From Gemmataceae bacterium (GTDB lineage Bacteria; Planctomycetota; Planctomycetia; Gemmatales; Gemmataceae): a stretch of DNA of 28,071 nt. Position numbers and translations under genes: made by a program. Positions 1-8,839 of this stretch are shown here, in pieces (position 1 is the stretch's first letter; each line of letters starts with the position of its first letter). The stretch spans positions 1 through 28,071 of the forward strand of contig JADLBT010000462.1 in assembly GCA_020847555.1 (NCBI GenBank), in the 5' to 3' direction. The notes beneath the pieces were generated by a model that was given only the letters and a program-made list of their open reading frames with translations, was not told the DNA's origin and did not search any database.

Positions 1-1413
1 CCCGAGGTCGCCCAGCTCGACGCCCGACTCGGCGGCACGCTGGAGCGGCTGCGCCAGGCGGAGGACATCGCCGGTAAGCCGCCGGAGCTGACCCCGGTGC
101 GCGATTGCCAGAACATCGCCGCTCGCCGCGTACTCGTGGTCGGGCTGGGGAAGCGGGCCGAGGCGCAGCGCTCGGTCCTGAGCAGCGCCGCCGCTGCCGC
201 GGCCCGGTCGATCACGGGGAAGGAACTCGACCGGGTGGCCTTCGTCCTTCCCGTGCCGCCGCCGGGCCTCGGGGGGGAGGATGTTGCGGTGGCGGTCGGG
301 GTCGGGCTGATGCACGGGTCGCACGGGCCGGGACTGCGCAAGAGCAAGCCGGTCCGCTTCTCCCCGAAGGAGGTCGCGCTCGTCGCCCCGCCCGCGGCGG
401 CCGACGAGGTGCAGCGCGGCGCGCGCCGCAGCGAGGTGCAGAGCCGGGCCGTCGCGCTGGCGCGGGAACTCGTCAACGCGCCACCGTGCGACCTGTATCC
501 CGAGACGTTCGCGGCCCGCGCAAGGCAGGTCGCCGCCGCGGCCAGGGTGGAATGCACCGTCCTCGACGAGAAGCAGATCGAGGCGGAGCGCATGGGCGCC
601 CTGCTCGCCGTCGCACGCGGGTCGGACCGGCCGCCACGCTTCGTCGTCCTGCGCTACCGCGGGGGCAAAGACAACCGCGTCCTCGGACTGGTCGGCAAGG
701 GCGTGACGTTCGACAGCGGCGGGCTGTCGCTCAAAACGAACGAGCAGATGCTCGACATGAAGTGCGACATGGCCGGCGCCGCCACCGTTCTGGCCGCCGT
801 CGGCGCCGTCGCCGAGCTGGGTCTGCCGGTGAACGTGGACGGCTACCTGGCAATGGTGGAGAACCTGCCGGGCGGGCGGGCGATGAAACTCGGCGACGTG
901 CTGCACCCGCGCAGCGGCAAGACGATCGAGGTCCACAACACCGACGCCGAGGGGCGGCTAATCCTGGCGGACGCGCTGGCGTACGCGGTGGACCAGAAGG
1001 TGAGCCACCTGGTCGATCTCGCCACGCTGACCGGCGCGTGCATGGTCGCGCTGGGTGCGGACGTCGCGGGGGTGATGAGCAACAACGACCCGTGGCAGGA
1101 GCGCGTGCTGGAGGCGACGCGGCGCGCCGGGGAGAAGGCGTGGCCGCTGCCGATGTTCCCGCACTACGCCGAGCTGATCAAGAGCACCGTCGCCGACATC
1201 AAGAACACGGGCGGGACGCGCTACGGCGGAGCGATCACGGCGGCCAAGTTCCTGCAGGAGTTCGTCGGCGACACGCCGTGGGTTCACTTCGACATTGCCG
1301 GCCCGGCGTGGGCCGACCACGAGGGGGCCGACCACGACGCGGGCGGCACCGGCGCGTTCGTGCGCACCCTGATCGAGCTGGCCCGCATGTACGCCGAGGT
1401 AAAGGCGGACTGA
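1..1413 (+). CDS. pepA: Leucyl aminopeptidase, M17 family (5' end outside window)
   Basis: Cytosolic aminopeptidase that removes N-terminal residues from peptides, using two metal ions. The frame is open from base 1, so the GTG at 97 is probably internal and the gene is cut by the window edge; 470 residues are visible against a usual length of about 500. The metal- and substrate-binding segment VGKGVTFDSGGLSLK lies at about 691-735 and the family signature NTDAEGRLIL at 937-966, followed by a long C-terminal catalytic domain (LATLTGACMVALG, NTGGTRYGGAITAAKFL). The upstream residues visible are the N-terminal macro-like domain. All signature residues appear intact, so the enzyme should be active. 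A GC-rich hairpin and then the serpin gene follow on the same strand after about 160 bases, with no sign of translational coupling. The assignment is secure; the symbol follows family membership. Confidence 0.95.
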   Translation, partial: PEVAQLDARLGGTLERLRQAEDIAGKPPELTPVRDCQNIAARRVLVVGLGKRAEAQRSVLSSAAAAAARSITGKELDRVAFVLPVPPPGLGGEDVAVAVGVGLMHGSHGPGLRKSKPVRFSPKEVALVAPPAAADEVQRGARRSEVQSRAVALARELVNAPPCDLYPETFAARARQVAAAARVECTVLDEKQIEAERMGALLAVARGSDRPPRFVVLRYRGGKDNRVLGLVGKGVTFDSGGLSLKTNEQMLDMKCDMAGAATVLAAVGAVAELGLPVNVDGYLAMVENLPGGRAMKLGDVLHPRSGKTIEVHNTDAEGRLILADALAYAVDQKVSHLVDLATLTGACMVALGADVAGVMSNNDPWQERVLEATRRAGEKAWPLPMFPHYAELIKSTVADIKNTGGTRYGGAITAAKFLQEFVGDTPWVHFDIAGPAWADHEGADHDAGGTGAFVRTLIELARMYAEVKAD

Positions 1414-1497
1414 CGCGGGCGCAAACGCTTTGGATTCCTGACGCGGGTGACAGACCTGGCCCTGGCGCGGTCAAACCCTCGCCTCCCTGGATCGTCG

Positions 1498-1503
1498 TAT
1501 AAG
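1498..1503 (+). promoter_or_regulatory. Possible -10 box (TATAAG) for the serpin gene
   Basis: A TATAAG hexamer stands out in otherwise very GC-rich DNA 78 bases upstream of the serpin start codon. No convincing TTGACA-like -35 box lies 16-18 bases upstream, so this is only a candidate. The same TATAAG occurs 72 bases upstream of the M28 peptidase gene. Confidence 0.25.
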
Positions 1504-1519
1504 TACCACGAGATCACCC

Positions 1520-1548
1520 GCGGCCGCGCCGGACTTCGGCGCGGCCGC
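1520..1548 (+). terminator. GC-rich hairpin between pepA and the serpin gene
   Basis: A perfect 11-bp inverted repeat (GCGGCCGCGCC at 1520-1530, GGCGCGGCCGC at 1538-1548) with a 7-base loop. No T-tract follows, so it is not a classical intrinsic terminator. It could end pepA transcription or be a leader hairpin of the serpin mRNA, since it lies just before the serpin ribosome-binding site. Confidence 0.4.
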
Positions 1549-1575
1549 TCGCACTCCTTGCCTGGAGGAACCGTC

Positions 1576-2778
1576 ATGAGAGCGCCACTCATCGTCCTGG
1601 CCGCCTGCGCCGGCCTGGCCGTGCCGGCTGCGGGACAGCCGCCGAAGCTGAACCCGGACGCCGCCACTCTGGTGAAAGACAACACCGCGTTTGCCCTGGA
1701 CCTGTACCGCGAACTCGCTCAGAAGGACGGGAACCTGTTCTTCTCCCCATACAGCATCTCCACCGCCCTGGCGATGACCTATGCCGGGGCACGCGGCGAA
1801 ACCGCCGCGCAGATGGCCAGGACGCTCCATTTCTCCCTCGGCCAGGACCGCTTGCCGCCCGCCTTCGCCGACCTGATCCGCCACCTCAACGCGGCCAGGG
1901 GCCGCAAGTACCAGCTCGTCACCGCCAACCGGCTGTGGGGCCAGAAGGACTACGGGTTCCTGCCCGACTTCCTCAAGCTGACCGAGGTCAGCTATGGCGC
2001 CGGCCTCAAGCAGGTCGATTTCATCGGCGCCACTGAGCAGGCACGCAAGGCGATCAACGCCTGGGTCGAGGAGCAAACGAAGAACAAGATCAAGGAGCTG
2101 ATCCCACCGGGCGTCCTCACCGTCGATACGCGGCTGGTGCTGACCAACGCCATCTACTTCAAGGCCGCGTGGCAAACACCTTTCAACCCGAAGAGCACGG
2201 CGCCCGGTCCGTTCCACGTGGCGGCCGACAGGCAGGTGAAGGTGCCGCTGATGCACGGCAGCATGCAGACCAACTACACGCGCACGCCCACCTTTGAAGC
2301 CCTGGAACTGCCGTATGAGCAGCGCGACCTGTCGATGGTGGTCCTGCTGCCGAAGGAGGGGACGACCCTGGCGGCTTTCGAGAAAGGGCTGACCAGCGAG
2401 AGCCTGAGTGCGGTACTGCGGAAACTGTCCGACCACCAGGTGCAGGTGAGCCTGCCGAAGTTCAAGGTGACGGCCGAGTTCATGCTCAAGCCGGCCCTCG
2501 CGAAGATGGGCATGCCGCTCGCCTTCGATCGGAGTCGGGCCGATTTCAGTGGCATGTCCACCCAGGACAGGCTGTACATCAGCCATGTCATCCACAAGGC
2601 GTTCGTCGATGTCAACGAGGCCGGGACCGAGGCGGCTGCTTCGACGGCGGTGGTGATCAAACGGGAGTCGGCCCCCCCGCCCGCGACGTTCCGCGCCGAC
2701 CGGCCGTTTGTTTACCTGATCCGGCACAATCGCACGGGCAGCATTCTGTTCCTCGGCCGGGTGGCGGACCCGAGTTAG
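1576..2778 (+). CDS. Secreted serpin (serine/cysteine protease inhibitor)
   Basis: A 400-residue serpin that would trap target proteases by a suicide mechanism. The start at 1576 is chosen because GGAGG lies 7 bases upstream and the product then begins with a signal peptide (MRAPLIVLAACAGLAVPAAG). The frame stays open further upstream but without a signal or RBS. Serpin hallmarks are present: NLFFSPYSISTALAMTYAGA near the start, the hinge E-A-G-T-E-A-A-A-S-T at residues 348-357, and the closing FRADRPFVYLIRHN...ILFLGRV. The hinge has small residues at P15-P9, as in inhibitory serpins. Counting 17 residues from P17 gives Glu364-Ser365 as P1-P1', with Lys362-Arg363 just before; a one-residue shift would make Arg the P1. 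Exported bacterial serpins usually guard against foreign or self proteases. The gene is alone, downstream of pepA and convergent with the TonB-receptor gene. Confidence 0.93.
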   Translation: MRAPLIVLAACAGLAVPAAGQPPKLNPDAATLVKDNTAFALDLYRELAQKDGNLFFSPYSISTALAMTYAGARGETAAQMARTLHFSLGQDRLPPAFADLIRHLNAARGRKYQLVTANRLWGQKDYGFLPDFLKLTEVSYGAGLKQVDFIGATEQARKAINAWVEEQTKNKIKELIPPGVLTVDTRLVLTNAIYFKAAWQTPFNPKSTAPGPFHVAADRQVKVPLMHGSMQTNYTRTPTFEALELPYEQRDLSMVVLLPKEGTTLAAFEKGLTSESLSAVLRKLSDHQVQVSLPKFKVTAEFMLKPALAKMGMPLAFDRSRADFSGMSTQDRLYISHVIHKAFVDVNEAGTEAAASTAVVIKRESAPPPATFRADRPFVYLIRHNRTGSILFLGRVADPS

Positions 2779-2808
2779 GCTCGTGCCCGTCTGGCGTCGT
2801 CCGACCAA

Positions 2809-2859
2809 CCCGGAGCGCCAGCGACGGGCGAGCGTCTCGTCCCGCGCTGACGCTTCGGG
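2809..2859. repeat. Dispersed palindromic repeat, family A, copy 1
   Basis: Arms CCCGGAGCGCCAGCG (2809-2823) and CGCTGACGCTTCGGG (2845-2859) are inverted copies with 2 mismatches in 15. A second copy is at 8963-9016 and a half-copy is inside the terminator at 22504-22553. It lies between two convergent genes, just past the serpin stop. Confidence 0.7.
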
Positions 2860-2890
2860 CTCGGACGGTCCTCTGCCCGGTTAAGAGACC

Positions 2891-2978
2891 GTTTCCAAAC
2901 GCCGTGGGAGGGGGCTCCGTCCCCCGAGCTTGCCTGAACCATCGGGGGCCGCAGCCCTCTCCTGCAGCGCTTGGAAAC
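2891..2978. repeat. Long imperfect inverted repeat after the TonB-receptor gene
   Basis: Arms at 2891-2922 and 2947-2978 are inverted copies matching at 25 of 32 positions, beginning and ending with GTTTCCAA/TTGGAAAC. The loop is C/G-rich. It ends six bases before the stop codon of the receptor gene, so it would fold in that mRNA's 3' end. It may be a terminator-like structure or a small non-autonomous mobile repeat; no target-site duplication was recognised. Confidence 0.55.
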
Positions 2979-2983
2979 AGCTT

Positions 2984-5488
2984 CTAATACCGTACCTCGG
3001 CGCCGAAGTAGAAGTTGACGCCGGGCCGGAACAGCTGGTCGCCCGACCGCGGGTCCAGGTGCTCGCGGTAGAACTTGTCGACCAGGTTCTCCACACCCGC
3101 CGTCAGGATCACGTTCTCGCGCGCCTGCCAGTAGCTGCGAATGTCGAAGATCGTGAACCCGCCGGTGTGTACCTCGTTGAGGCTTGTCGCGACGAGGTTC
3201 TGGCCCATCACGTTGCGGGCCAGGAACTCGATCGACCAGCGCGGCTGCTTGCGCGCCTCGTGGACGCGGAACCCGGTCCGCAGCTCCAGCGGCGGAATGT
3301 TCGGCAGCGGTTCCGTCTCGCCGGTGCGCCGGCTGCTGAACAGGTTCGGCGCCCGGCGCTGGTCGATGTGCGTCAGGTCGCGGCCCTGGACGTAGTTCAT
3401 CGTCACGAACGGCGTCAGCCACGTCAGCGCGTCCACCTCGGCGTACAACTCGCCGCCCGCCAGGGTGGCCAGATCGGTGTTGGTGAACACGACCTGCGAC
3501 AGCTGGCCCGCGACCGCCCGGTTCAGGTCGAATGTGATGTAGTCGTTGATCCAGGCGTAGAACGCCGTTGCCCCACCGCGGAACTTCGGGTAGTTGGCGA
3601 TCAGGCCGACGTCCACCTGCTTGACCTGCGGTGCCCGCAGGTGCGGGTCGCCGACCAGCCGGTTGAGACCCTGCTGCAGGACGGCGATGAACGGGCCGGC
3701 CGCGTACAGTTCGGTCAGCGTCGGCGGCCGCTTGGCGTAGCCGAAGTTCGCGTAGGTCGTCCAGTGCTCGTCGAGCTTGTAGTCGGCCGTGAAGTACGCC
3801 GCCCACGTGTCGAAGTGCTGGGCCAGGTTCGGGTCGAACGGCCGGCTAGAGAACAGGATCGGGTCGAACGTCGTCGTCGGCGTGACCGGCACCTGGCCGG
3901 GGACCGGGGGCTGCCCGGGGACGGTCGGGATGGTCTGCGTCCCCGGGGTGATGAACACGTTCCCGCTCACGAGGCGGGCGTGGCTGGTCGTGTAGACGAA
4001 GTCCGTGCGGGCTCCGGCTGTGAAGGTTAGCCGCTTCGACCACGGGATGCGGACGTCGAGGAACAGACCCGGATCGACCATGTGCGACGGCGGGATGCTG
4101 AGATCCTGCTCCAGCGACGCTGGCCCGAGGTTCGGGTCCACCGTGCCGATCTGCCGCAGCCGGATGAACTCGTTCAGCCCCTGCCGCAGGTAGTTCAGGT
4201 CCGACCCGATGGTCAGCTGAACGGTCTCCTTGTCCCCCCAGGTGGCGGCCATGCGGTAGCCGAGCGACCCGACGTGGAAATCGGTGGACGAGAACCGATC
4301 GAGGATCGGGTTCACGTTCGGGTTGCGATTGAACACCCCGCTGAGGAAGTTCTGCAGGAACGTCTGCTTGGCGCCGCGCGTGGTGTCGCCGTTTGCCCGG
4401 GTGTAGTTGTCCCACAGGTCGAGAGTGAACCGATTGACGAACGGCTGGTCCTTGAGGGTATAGCGCATGGTGTACGACTCGGTGTCGAGTCGATTGATGT
4501 CGAAGTACAGGCCGGCGAACTCGATGTCGTGCTGGTAGAGGCGCAGGATCTTCATCTCGATCGACTGGTTCTCGGTCAGGTCGAACCCGGCGGCGATATT
4601 GACGTTCTGCGAGTTATAGCTGGACGGAATATGGCGACCGTCCCCGGCCAGGTAGTCGTTGCCGGCGCGGAAGTCATAGATGATCCGGAAGCCCCAGTCC
4701 GCGGCCCCGCCGCCGATCGATTGCAGAGCGTGGAACCGCTCGCCATTGGTTTGGTAGTTCATCAGCGTCCGCCCCTCAGCCTTGAACCCATCCTTGTTGC
4801 GCGGCGAGTTGAAGGTGGCGATGTCGATGAATGCGAACCCGGGGCCGTAGCGGACGCTGTACGGACCCTTGAGAAGGATGATGTCGCGGACGGCGCTGGG
4901 GTCGAACTTGCTGACGGCGGTGTCGAGGTCGAGGCGGCCGGGGTGGAAGAATGCCCCGTCACCCCACGTGACGAGCTGGCCGACGCGGTAGCCGCGGACG
5001 CGCGGGTCGTTCATGACCGGGTTGCGCTGCTGGGTCTCGACGCCGGTGACCGCGGTGCTCCGGTTGAGCAGGCCGGCGACATCGTTGGCGTTGATCGCCG
5101 GCGCCGTCGCCGCGCTGGGGACGACGGACGTGCTGGCGTCAGCGGCCCCCGGACCCGCACGGGCGGCGTCCACCCCGGTCGTCGCGGCCGGCCCGAACGG
5201 TTGGACGCCCGGCGTCGGCGGCTGGAACGGCGTCGGCGGCTGGAACGGTGTCGGCGGCTGGAACGGTGTCGGCGGCTGGAACGGTGTCGGCGGCTGGAAC
5301 GGCGTCGGCGGCTGACCGCTCGGTGCCGGCTGTTCGCCGTCCTTCTTCTCCTCCTTTTTCTGAGCCGCCTGCGTCACGGTCGGATCGTCCGGCGGGTCCG
5401 CGGCGTAGGCGACGGCACCGAACAGCAGGGCGCTCGCCACACACCAGAGAATGACTTGCGCTTTCCGGGACGAGAACACACGGCGCAT
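2984..5488 (-). CDS. TonB-dependent outer-membrane receptor with Pro-rich N-terminal repeat
   Basis: An 834-residue outer-membrane beta-barrel receptor for energy-dependent uptake of an unknown ligand (siderophore, cofactor or glycan). It has a signal peptide (residues 1-30, ending AVAYAA), a Lys/Glu-rich stretch, then five QPPTPF units plus one QPPTPG at residues 59-94. A plug domain follows at about 130-260, with LLNRSTAVTGVETQQRNP and the typical DIILLKGPYSVRYGPGFAFIDI. The rest is barrel strands, ending in ...FYFGAEVRY with a terminal aromatic residue, the usual insertion signal. The barrel segment LTFTAGARTDFVYT and the strands before the C terminus match TonB receptors. AAGGAGG lies about 10 bases before the ATG. 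The Pro-rich spacer between signal and plug is unusual and may span the periplasm. No clear TonB box or uptake partner gene is visible nearby, so the substrate is unknown. Confidence 0.9.
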   Translation of the reverse strand: MRRVFSSRKAQVILWCVASALLFGAVAYAADPPDDPTVTQAAQKKEEKKDGEQPAPSGQPPTPFQPPTPFQPPTPFQPPTPFQPPTPFQPPTPGVQPFGPAATTGVDAARAGPGAADASTSVVPSAATAPAINANDVAGLLNRSTAVTGVETQQRNPVMNDPRVRGYRVGQLVTWGDGAFFHPGRLDLDTAVSKFDPSAVRDIILLKGPYSVRYGPGFAFIDIATFNSPRNKDGFKAEGRTLMNYQTNGERFHALQSIGGGAADWGFRIIYDFRAGNDYLAGDGRHIPSSYNSQNVNIAAGFDLTENQSIEMKILRLYQHDIEFAGLYFDINRLDTESYTMRYTLKDQPFVNRFTLDLWDNYTRANGDTTRGAKQTFLQNFLSGVFNRNPNVNPILDRFSSTDFHVGSLGYRMAATWGDKETVQLTIGSDLNYLRQGLNEFIRLRQIGTVDPNLGPASLEQDLSIPPSHMVDPGLFLDVRIPWSKRLTFTAGARTDFVYTTSHARLVSGNVFITPGTQTIPTVPGQPPVPGQVPVTPTTTFDPILFSSRPFDPNLAQHFDTWAAYFTADYKLDEHWTTYANFGYAKRPPTLTELYAAGPFIAVLQQGLNRLVGDPHLRAPQVKQVDVGLIANYPKFRGGATAFYAWINDYITFDLNRAVAGQLSQVVFTNTDLATLAGGELYAEVDALTWLTPFVTMNYVQGRDLTHIDQRRAPNLFSSRRTGETEPLPNIPPLELRTGFRVHEARKQPRWSIEFLARNVMGQNLVATSLNEVHTGGFTIFDIRSYWQARENVILTAGVENLVDKFYREHLDPRSGDQLFRPGVNFYFGAEVRY
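5220..5309. repeat. Tandem 18-bp repeat, five copies, inside the receptor gene
   Basis: Five complete units of GGCTGGAACGGYGTCGGC (plus-strand reading) run from 5220 to 5309. Read on the coding strand they encode the QPPTPF units. Only one base (C/T) varies between units, so the array is recent and could change copy number by slippage. Confidence 0.95.
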
Positions 5489-5827
5489 GGGAATCGGCCC
5501 TCCTTGGCCGGCAAGGCACTTCCGGTCGGTCGGCTCCAGAGACTCGCGACGGCGTGACCTCGACGGCCCCGCTCTGTCCGGCGAACACGTCAGGACGGAT
5601 CAATCCGCTATTGCGGTTACAACCCTTTGTCTCGACAAAAACGGAAGGCGGCGTGTACGGATTGTGCGGGGCTAGCGGGAGAGTGGGGCTGAACGGGGGT
5701 GGTGCGAAAGGCGCAACCCCGAAATTCTGTCTAAATTGACAGCAGTGGGTGGCGCCAGGAGAAACTGCGCAAGGAGAAAAACGCCCGGGGTGCAACGCAG
5801 CGCTACCCCGGGCCTGGCTGATTCGGG
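5489..5827. other. Intergenic region upstream of the TonB-receptor gene
   Basis: These 339 bases hold no credible gene. They contain the terminator of the S9 peptidase gene (5777-5813) and must contain the receptor promoter. An AT-rich imperfect palindrome, TGTCTAAATTGACA, at 5728-5741 is the only striking short site and could be an operator or part of a promoter, but nothing else supports it. Confidence 0.5.
5777..5813 (-). terminator. Rho-independent terminator of the S9 peptidase gene
   Basis: A perfect 9-bp stem (GCCCGGGGT at 5783-5791, ACCCCGGGC at 5805-5813) with a 13-base loop, followed on the minus strand by GTTTTTCTCC. It begins 15 bases after the stop codon of the S9 peptidase gene. 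Stem, spacing and T-run are all classical. Confidence 0.85.
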
Positions 5828-8800
5828 TCACGGCGCCGTCTGGGCAGCCGTGGCAGGGCGGGCGACCTCGCCCGGCCGGTACGAGATGCCGCGCCGCATC
5901 CAGTCCGGTTGCGGCGCCCCCTTCAGGTGGTGATCGAAGAACTGCTGCAGGCGCACGGTGTAGTCCTTCTGGTTCGACCGCTTGCGCAGCCCGTGGTACT
6001 CACCGGGGTAGTTGAACAGGTACGCCTCCTTGCCGAGCCGGCGCAGGGCCAGGAAGAACTCGATCCCCTGCTGCCACGGCACCGCCTCGTCCTGGTCGTT
6101 GTGCAGCATCATCACCGGGGTGCGCACCCGGTCCGCCATGAACAGCGCCGAGTTCTCGATGAAGCGCATCGGGAATTGCCACAGCGTCCCGCCGATCCGG
6201 CTCTGAGTGCGCTCGTACTGAAACTGCCGCGGCAAGCCGGACCCCCAGCGGATGCCGCCGTACGCGCTCGTCATGTTCGCGACCGGCGCCCCCGCCGACG
6301 CCGCCTTGAAGCGGTCCGTCTGCGTCACCAGGTACGCGATCTGATACCCGCCCCAGCTGTGGCCCTGAATGCCGATCGCCTTCTCGTCGATGAACCCGCG
6401 CTCGACGACCGCCTGCACGCCCGGGAGGACGCACTTCAGCGCGCTCTGGCCGGGATACCCGACCTTGTAGGCGATGTCGGGCAGAAAGACGACGTAGCCG
6501 TTGCTGACGTAGTACGAGAAGTTGACCGACGTGCCCGGCCGCGGATCCACGAAGTTGTGCAAACTATGCGAAAGCCGCTCGTAGATGTAGACGAGCAACG
6601 GGTACTTCTTGCGGGCGTCGAAGTTCTCCGGCTTGATGAGAACGCCCTGCAGCGCGATGCCGTCGAGGCTCCTGAAGCGCACCAGCTCGGACTTGCCCCA
6701 GACGAGCTTCTCCTTCTGCGGGTTGGCGTCGCTCACCTTCGTCAGTCCCTTGAACGCCTCGGTGGTGACGTGCAGGTCGGGGAAGTCGTAGAAGGACGAG
6801 ACGGTCAGCACCAGCAGGTCGGCGTTCCTCGCCTTCTGCGGCGGGCCGAAGTTGCGTGCCGCCATGAGCAGTTTCTCGGGCGAACTGCCGTCCGGGGCGA
6901 GGCGGTAGAAGCCGGTGTGGCGCGTGTCGAGGTTCTCGGCCCGCAGCAGCAGCGGGCGCGTGGTATCGATCGTCTGCGCGCGCGGGTCGAGGCGCATGAC
7001 GCGCAGCTGGAGGCGCTCGCGCCGGCCCAGCCCGCCGGTCAGGTTCCGCGCCCCGGTGCCGTCCGGGTTCACCTCCCAGACGTCGTAGCGGTCGTAGAGC
7101 AGGATGTGGCGGTCGTCCTTCGTCCACCCGGCTGCCCCGTATGGCGGCGGCTGGGCAGCGGCGTCGTAGTCCTCCTGGGCGAACCTGACGCCGAGCTTCG
7201 CCGTCAGGTTCGTCACCTTTCCGCCGGGGACGGAGACGGTGTGCCAGTCCTTCCCATCGTGGAGCAGGACGTACCTGCCGGCGGGGGACGGAGCCACCGG
7301 CCCCTCGATCTTGCGCAGCACCGGCTTGCGGGCTCCGGACGTCAGGTTGACGAGGTAGTGATCGGCGTAGATGCCGTCGTAGCCGACGAGCTGACGGTAC
7401 GGGCGATCGTCGGTCCCGATCGCCCACTGCCCGTTGGTCGGAGTAACGGTCGGCAGGGTCGGGTCGGCGAGCTGGACGCACGTCTTTTCACGGAGGTGAT
7501 AAACCGCCCCGTAGGTACGCTGCGCCTCCTGCGCGGCGCGGACCTTCTGCATCGGCTGGATGAAGTCGTCCTTGTAGTGCCATAACTCGACGGCCACCTT
7601 CTCCGCGAGCGCCTTCTTCACCGCGACCGGGGCGACGCCGAAGAACAGCCGGGCGCCGTCAGGAGAGAACGACAGGCCGGCGTTGGCGCTGATCGTCATC
7701 CCGGCGCGCAGCCCAGGCGTGGCGGCCGAAACCACCTCGTTGACGTGGGTAGAACGCAGTTTAAAGGCGAGTGGGTTCGCCCACTTGACCAGCTGGCCGG
7801 AGCGCGCGAGTGCGGGGCCGGCGAGGAGGGCGGACGCGATCGCGCGCACCTCGCGGGCGGCCTGGTCGGCGCTGGCCTGGCGGTCCCAGAGGTAAACCCG
7901 TAAGCGCGCCGGGGCGGCCGGGGCGCCGTCGCGGTCGCTGAGGAAGGCGAGCCGGGTCTGCTTCTCATCCCAGGTCAGGCGCGTGTAACGGCCGGGGCCG
8001 CGCAGCAGCGCGACCGCCGTGGCGGACCCGCCTGGGCTGACCACAAACAGGCCGTTACGGGTTTCGTCCCTGGCCGCGACGGTGTAGACGAGGGTGCGGC
8101 CGTCCTTGCTGAGGGTACAGTCCAGCACGTCGGGGAAGACGCGCTCGCTGCCGTCGCTCAGGCGGCGCACCACCATGTCGGTGCCGTACTGCTTCACCTT
8201 GCCCTTCGGCACCCCTTTCCCCTTGCCCACCTTCGGCTGGACCGGGCCGGCCGGCGGGGCCGTGGGCGATTCGCGCTGGTAGACGATAATGGCGCCGCCC
8301 TCCTCGGGGAGGTGGAAGTCCTTGACGCTCGGAAGGCGGGTCAGCTTGCCGGTCGCCAGGTCCACGATGCCGAGGGCGTTGCGCGGCGCGTCGTCTGCTT
8401 TCCCTGCCTTCTTCGCCCTCGCCAGGTCCGCCGTCGTCGGTGTGATCTGGTAGACAGCAAACCGGCTATCGGCGGTGAAGGCGAGGCGCGTGGGCGGCGC
8501 GGCGACGGCCGACTTCGTCAGCGACGAGCGCGGCAGGATGTTGGCGAACCACGGCCGGCTGCCGCGCGGAAAGCGCCACTCTGGTCCCGACGGCAGGACG
8601 CGCACGACCACCTCGCCGTCGCCCTCCTGCGGGGTGAGGGCATACGCGATGTACTTGCCGTTGGGCGCGAGGCGCTGCCCCTGGATGGAGCGCCACGAGT
8701 CGTAATCGCCGTGCGTGAGCGGGCGCTTGCCGGCCGACGGCTGGGCCAGCGCGTGCTCGGCGACGAGCAGGGCCAGGGCGCACCCCAACAGGGCCAGCGG

Positions 8801-8839
8801 CCCCCGAGGAAGGCGGCAGTGGAGCGGAACGTGTGACAT
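5828..8839 (-). CDS. Secreted S9 prolyl-oligopeptidase-type peptidase
   Basis: A 1003-residue exported serine peptidase. The start at 8839 is preferred because it gives a clean signal peptide (MSHVPLHC... LLGCALALLVAEHALAQ); an in-frame ATG at 8875 would put 12 polar residues in front of it. Residues about 40-640 contain repeated WD40/TolB-like beta-propeller segments (NGKYIAYALTPQEGDGEV, DSRFAVYQI, KDGRTLVYTVAARDE, SPDGARLFF). Residues about 740-980 form the alpha/beta-hydrolase domain: nucleophile Ser828 in GHSWGGY, acid near Asp917 in QDEAVPW, and His949 in GEYHG. It should cleave short peptides, or hydrolyse acyl-peptides, in the periplasm or outside. Many S9 enzymes are about 600-700 residues, so the propeller part is long. 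It is followed by its own terminator, so it is probably a single-gene unit. Confidence 0.93.
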   Translation of the reverse strand: MSHVPLHCRLPRGPLALLGCALALLVAEHALAQPSAGKRPLTHGDYDSWRSIQGQRLAPNGKYIAYALTPQEGDGEVVVRVLPSGPEWRFPRGSRPWFANILPRSSLTKSAVAAPPTRLAFTADSRFAVYQITPTTADLARAKKAGKADDAPRNALGIVDLATGKLTRLPSVKDFHLPEEGGAIIVYQRESPTAPPAGPVQPKVGKGKGVPKGKVKQYGTDMVVRRLSDGSERVFPDVLDCTLSKDGRTLVYTVAARDETRNGLFVVSPGGSATAVALLRGPGRYTRLTWDEKQTRLAFLSDRDGAPAAPARLRVYLWDRQASADQAAREVRAIASALLAGPALARSGQLVKWANPLAFKLRSTHVNEVVSAATPGLRAGMTISANAGLSFSPDGARLFFGVAPVAVKKALAEKVAVELWHYKDDFIQPMQKVRAAQEAQRTYGAVYHLREKTCVQLADPTLPTVTPTNGQWAIGTDDRPYRQLVGYDGIYADHYLVNLTSGARKPVLRKIEGPVAPSPAGRYVLLHDGKDWHTVSVPGGKVTNLTAKLGVRFAQEDYDAAAQPPPYGAAGWTKDDRHILLYDRYDVWEVNPDGTGARNLTGGLGRRERLQLRVMRLDPRAQTIDTTRPLLLRAENLDTRHTGFYRLAPDGSSPEKLLMAARNFGPPQKARNADLLVLTVSSFYDFPDLHVTTEAFKGLTKVSDANPQKEKLVWGKSELVRFRSLDGIALQGVLIKPENFDARKKYPLLVYIYERLSHSLHNFVDPRPGTSVNFSYYVSNGYVVFLPDIAYKVGYPGQSALKCVLPGVQAVVERGFIDEKAIGIQGHSWGGYQIAYLVTQTDRFKAASAGAPVANMTSAYGGIRWGSGLPRQFQYERTQSRIGGTLWQFPMRFIENSALFMADRVRTPVMMLHNDQDEAVPWQQGIEFFLALRRLGKEAYLFNYPGEYHGLRKRSNQKDYTVRLQQFFDHHLKGAPQPDWMRRGISYRPGEVARPATAAQTAP

